The notes beneath the pieces were generated by a model. That model had not been told where the DNA came from, searched no databases, and saw only the letters and a program-made list of their open reading frames with translations. The position numbers and the translations under genes were made by a program. A stretch of 6,274 bases of DNA from Bacteroidota bacterium (lineage in GTDB: Bacteria; Bacteroidota; Bacteroidia; JACCXN01). Of the stretch, positions 5,903 through 6,274 are shown one piece after another; positions within the stretch are counted from its first letter, which is position 1; each line of letters opens with the position of its first letter. The DNA lies in assembly GCA_947462515.1 (NCBI GenBank), contig CANHPJ010000113.1, positions 1 to 6,274 on the forward strand, read 5' to 3'.

Positions 5903-6274
5903 TTATTGTATATCAATTTTTGTGATAATTAATTCGCAATTTTCGATGGCTTTAAGGTTAAATATTGCCTGGTTCACTTCTTTAAACAACAAAATAAAAT
6001 CACCTTCTTCAAGATTTATTGGCTCATCATTCAAATTATTTATTGATAACGAACCTTTATGTAAATATAAACCAAGGACTTGATTCGATACTTCAAAATC
6101 AATTGTATACTTTTTTTGTAAAAATATTCCTTCAATACTTCCGACAGCTTTATCGGAAGTCATCAGATTAAAATCAATAACTTTACCAATACCTGTTGTT
6201 TTCCATTCTCCTTTAAAAAAATCAGTCTCGAATTTCTTCAAGTTTTTGGAATATTCGTTTTCATGATTTAAAAC
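5903..6274 (-). CDS. HutD/Ves family protein, 5' part outside window
   Basis: C-terminal 123 residues of a cupin-fold protein. The frame is open to the right edge with no stop, and no ATG occurs in the visible N-terminal part. The TTG at 6241 is therefore most likely an internal Leu codon and the true start lies beyond base 6274. Family signs are ENEYSKNLKKF followed by FKGEWKTTGIG, and above all DFNLMT (34-39 of the visible part), the signature near the junction of the two cupin-like halves of HutD proteins. The second half follows, with YLHKGSLSIN and NLEEGDFILLF typical of a cupin barrel. HutD genes often sit with histidine-utilisation genes, and Ves is a related protein of unclear role; no hut genes are visible here, so a histidine role cannot be claimed. 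Roughly the N-terminal third would be missing, as family members are about 190 residues. Confidence 0.8.
   Translation of the reverse strand, partial: VLNHENEYSKNLKKFETDFFKGEWKTTGIGKVIDFNLMTSDKAVGSIEGIFLQKKYTIDFEVSNQVLGLYLHKGSLSINNLNDEPINLEEGDFILLFKEVNQAIFNLKAIENCELIITKIDIQ

Noticed and set aside
1..6274. Search for mobile elements, CRISPR, tRNA/rRNA genes or a defence or other novel multi-gene system
   Set aside because: No transposase, direct-repeat array, cloverleaf-like sequence or toxin/defence domain is visible. The window is mostly core metabolism and information-processing genes.

Overview
The window reads as chromosomal DNA of a low-GC member of the Bacteroidota. It is very AT-rich, Shine-Dalgarno sequences are weak or absent, and one promoter candidate fits the Bacteroidetes -7 consensus TAnnTTTG. 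The central operon contains a DUF6913-type gene, a family I associate with this phylum. Two genes at the left encode secreted proteins with the jelly-roll, carbohydrate-binding-like module often attached to Bacteroidetes glycoside hydrolases. I cannot fix the order or genus from the sequence alone.

Left block (1-873, minus strand): two tandem genes for small Sec-exported proteins. The first (873-268) is complete. The second (155 to beyond base 1) is cut by the window edge. Its N-terminus matches the first just after the signal peptide (FG...GKLD..S.NP), so they appear to be paralogs. A strong hairpin (213-245) lies between them. Bases 874-1231 form a divergent intergenic region holding the likely promoter of the central operon.

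Central block (1232-5655, plus strand): prmC (release-factor glutamine methyltransferase), ligA (NAD-dependent DNA ligase, all domains present), a DUF6913-like gene with a GTG start, and dapA (4-hydroxy-tetrahydrodipicolinate synthase). Spacings are 77 and 44 bases, then an 8-base overlap, so this is probably one transcription unit joining translation termination, DNA joining, an unknown function and lysine/diaminopimelate synthesis. The DUF6913-like and dapA genes look translationally coupled.

Right block (5678-6274, minus strand): a convergent pair consisting of a HutD/Ves-family cupin-fold gene, whose start lies outside the window, followed closely by a small two-helix membrane protein of the DUF2905 type. 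An AT-rich inverted repeat overlaps the ends of both converging units and may terminate both.

The content is mostly housekeeping. I see no mobile element, CRISPR array, tRNA, rRNA or defence system. The points most worth a second look are the tandem secreted paralogs with their hairpin, the coupled DUF6913-dapA pair, and two gene boundaries (the left-edge partial gene and the HutD start) that simple ORF calling would miss.
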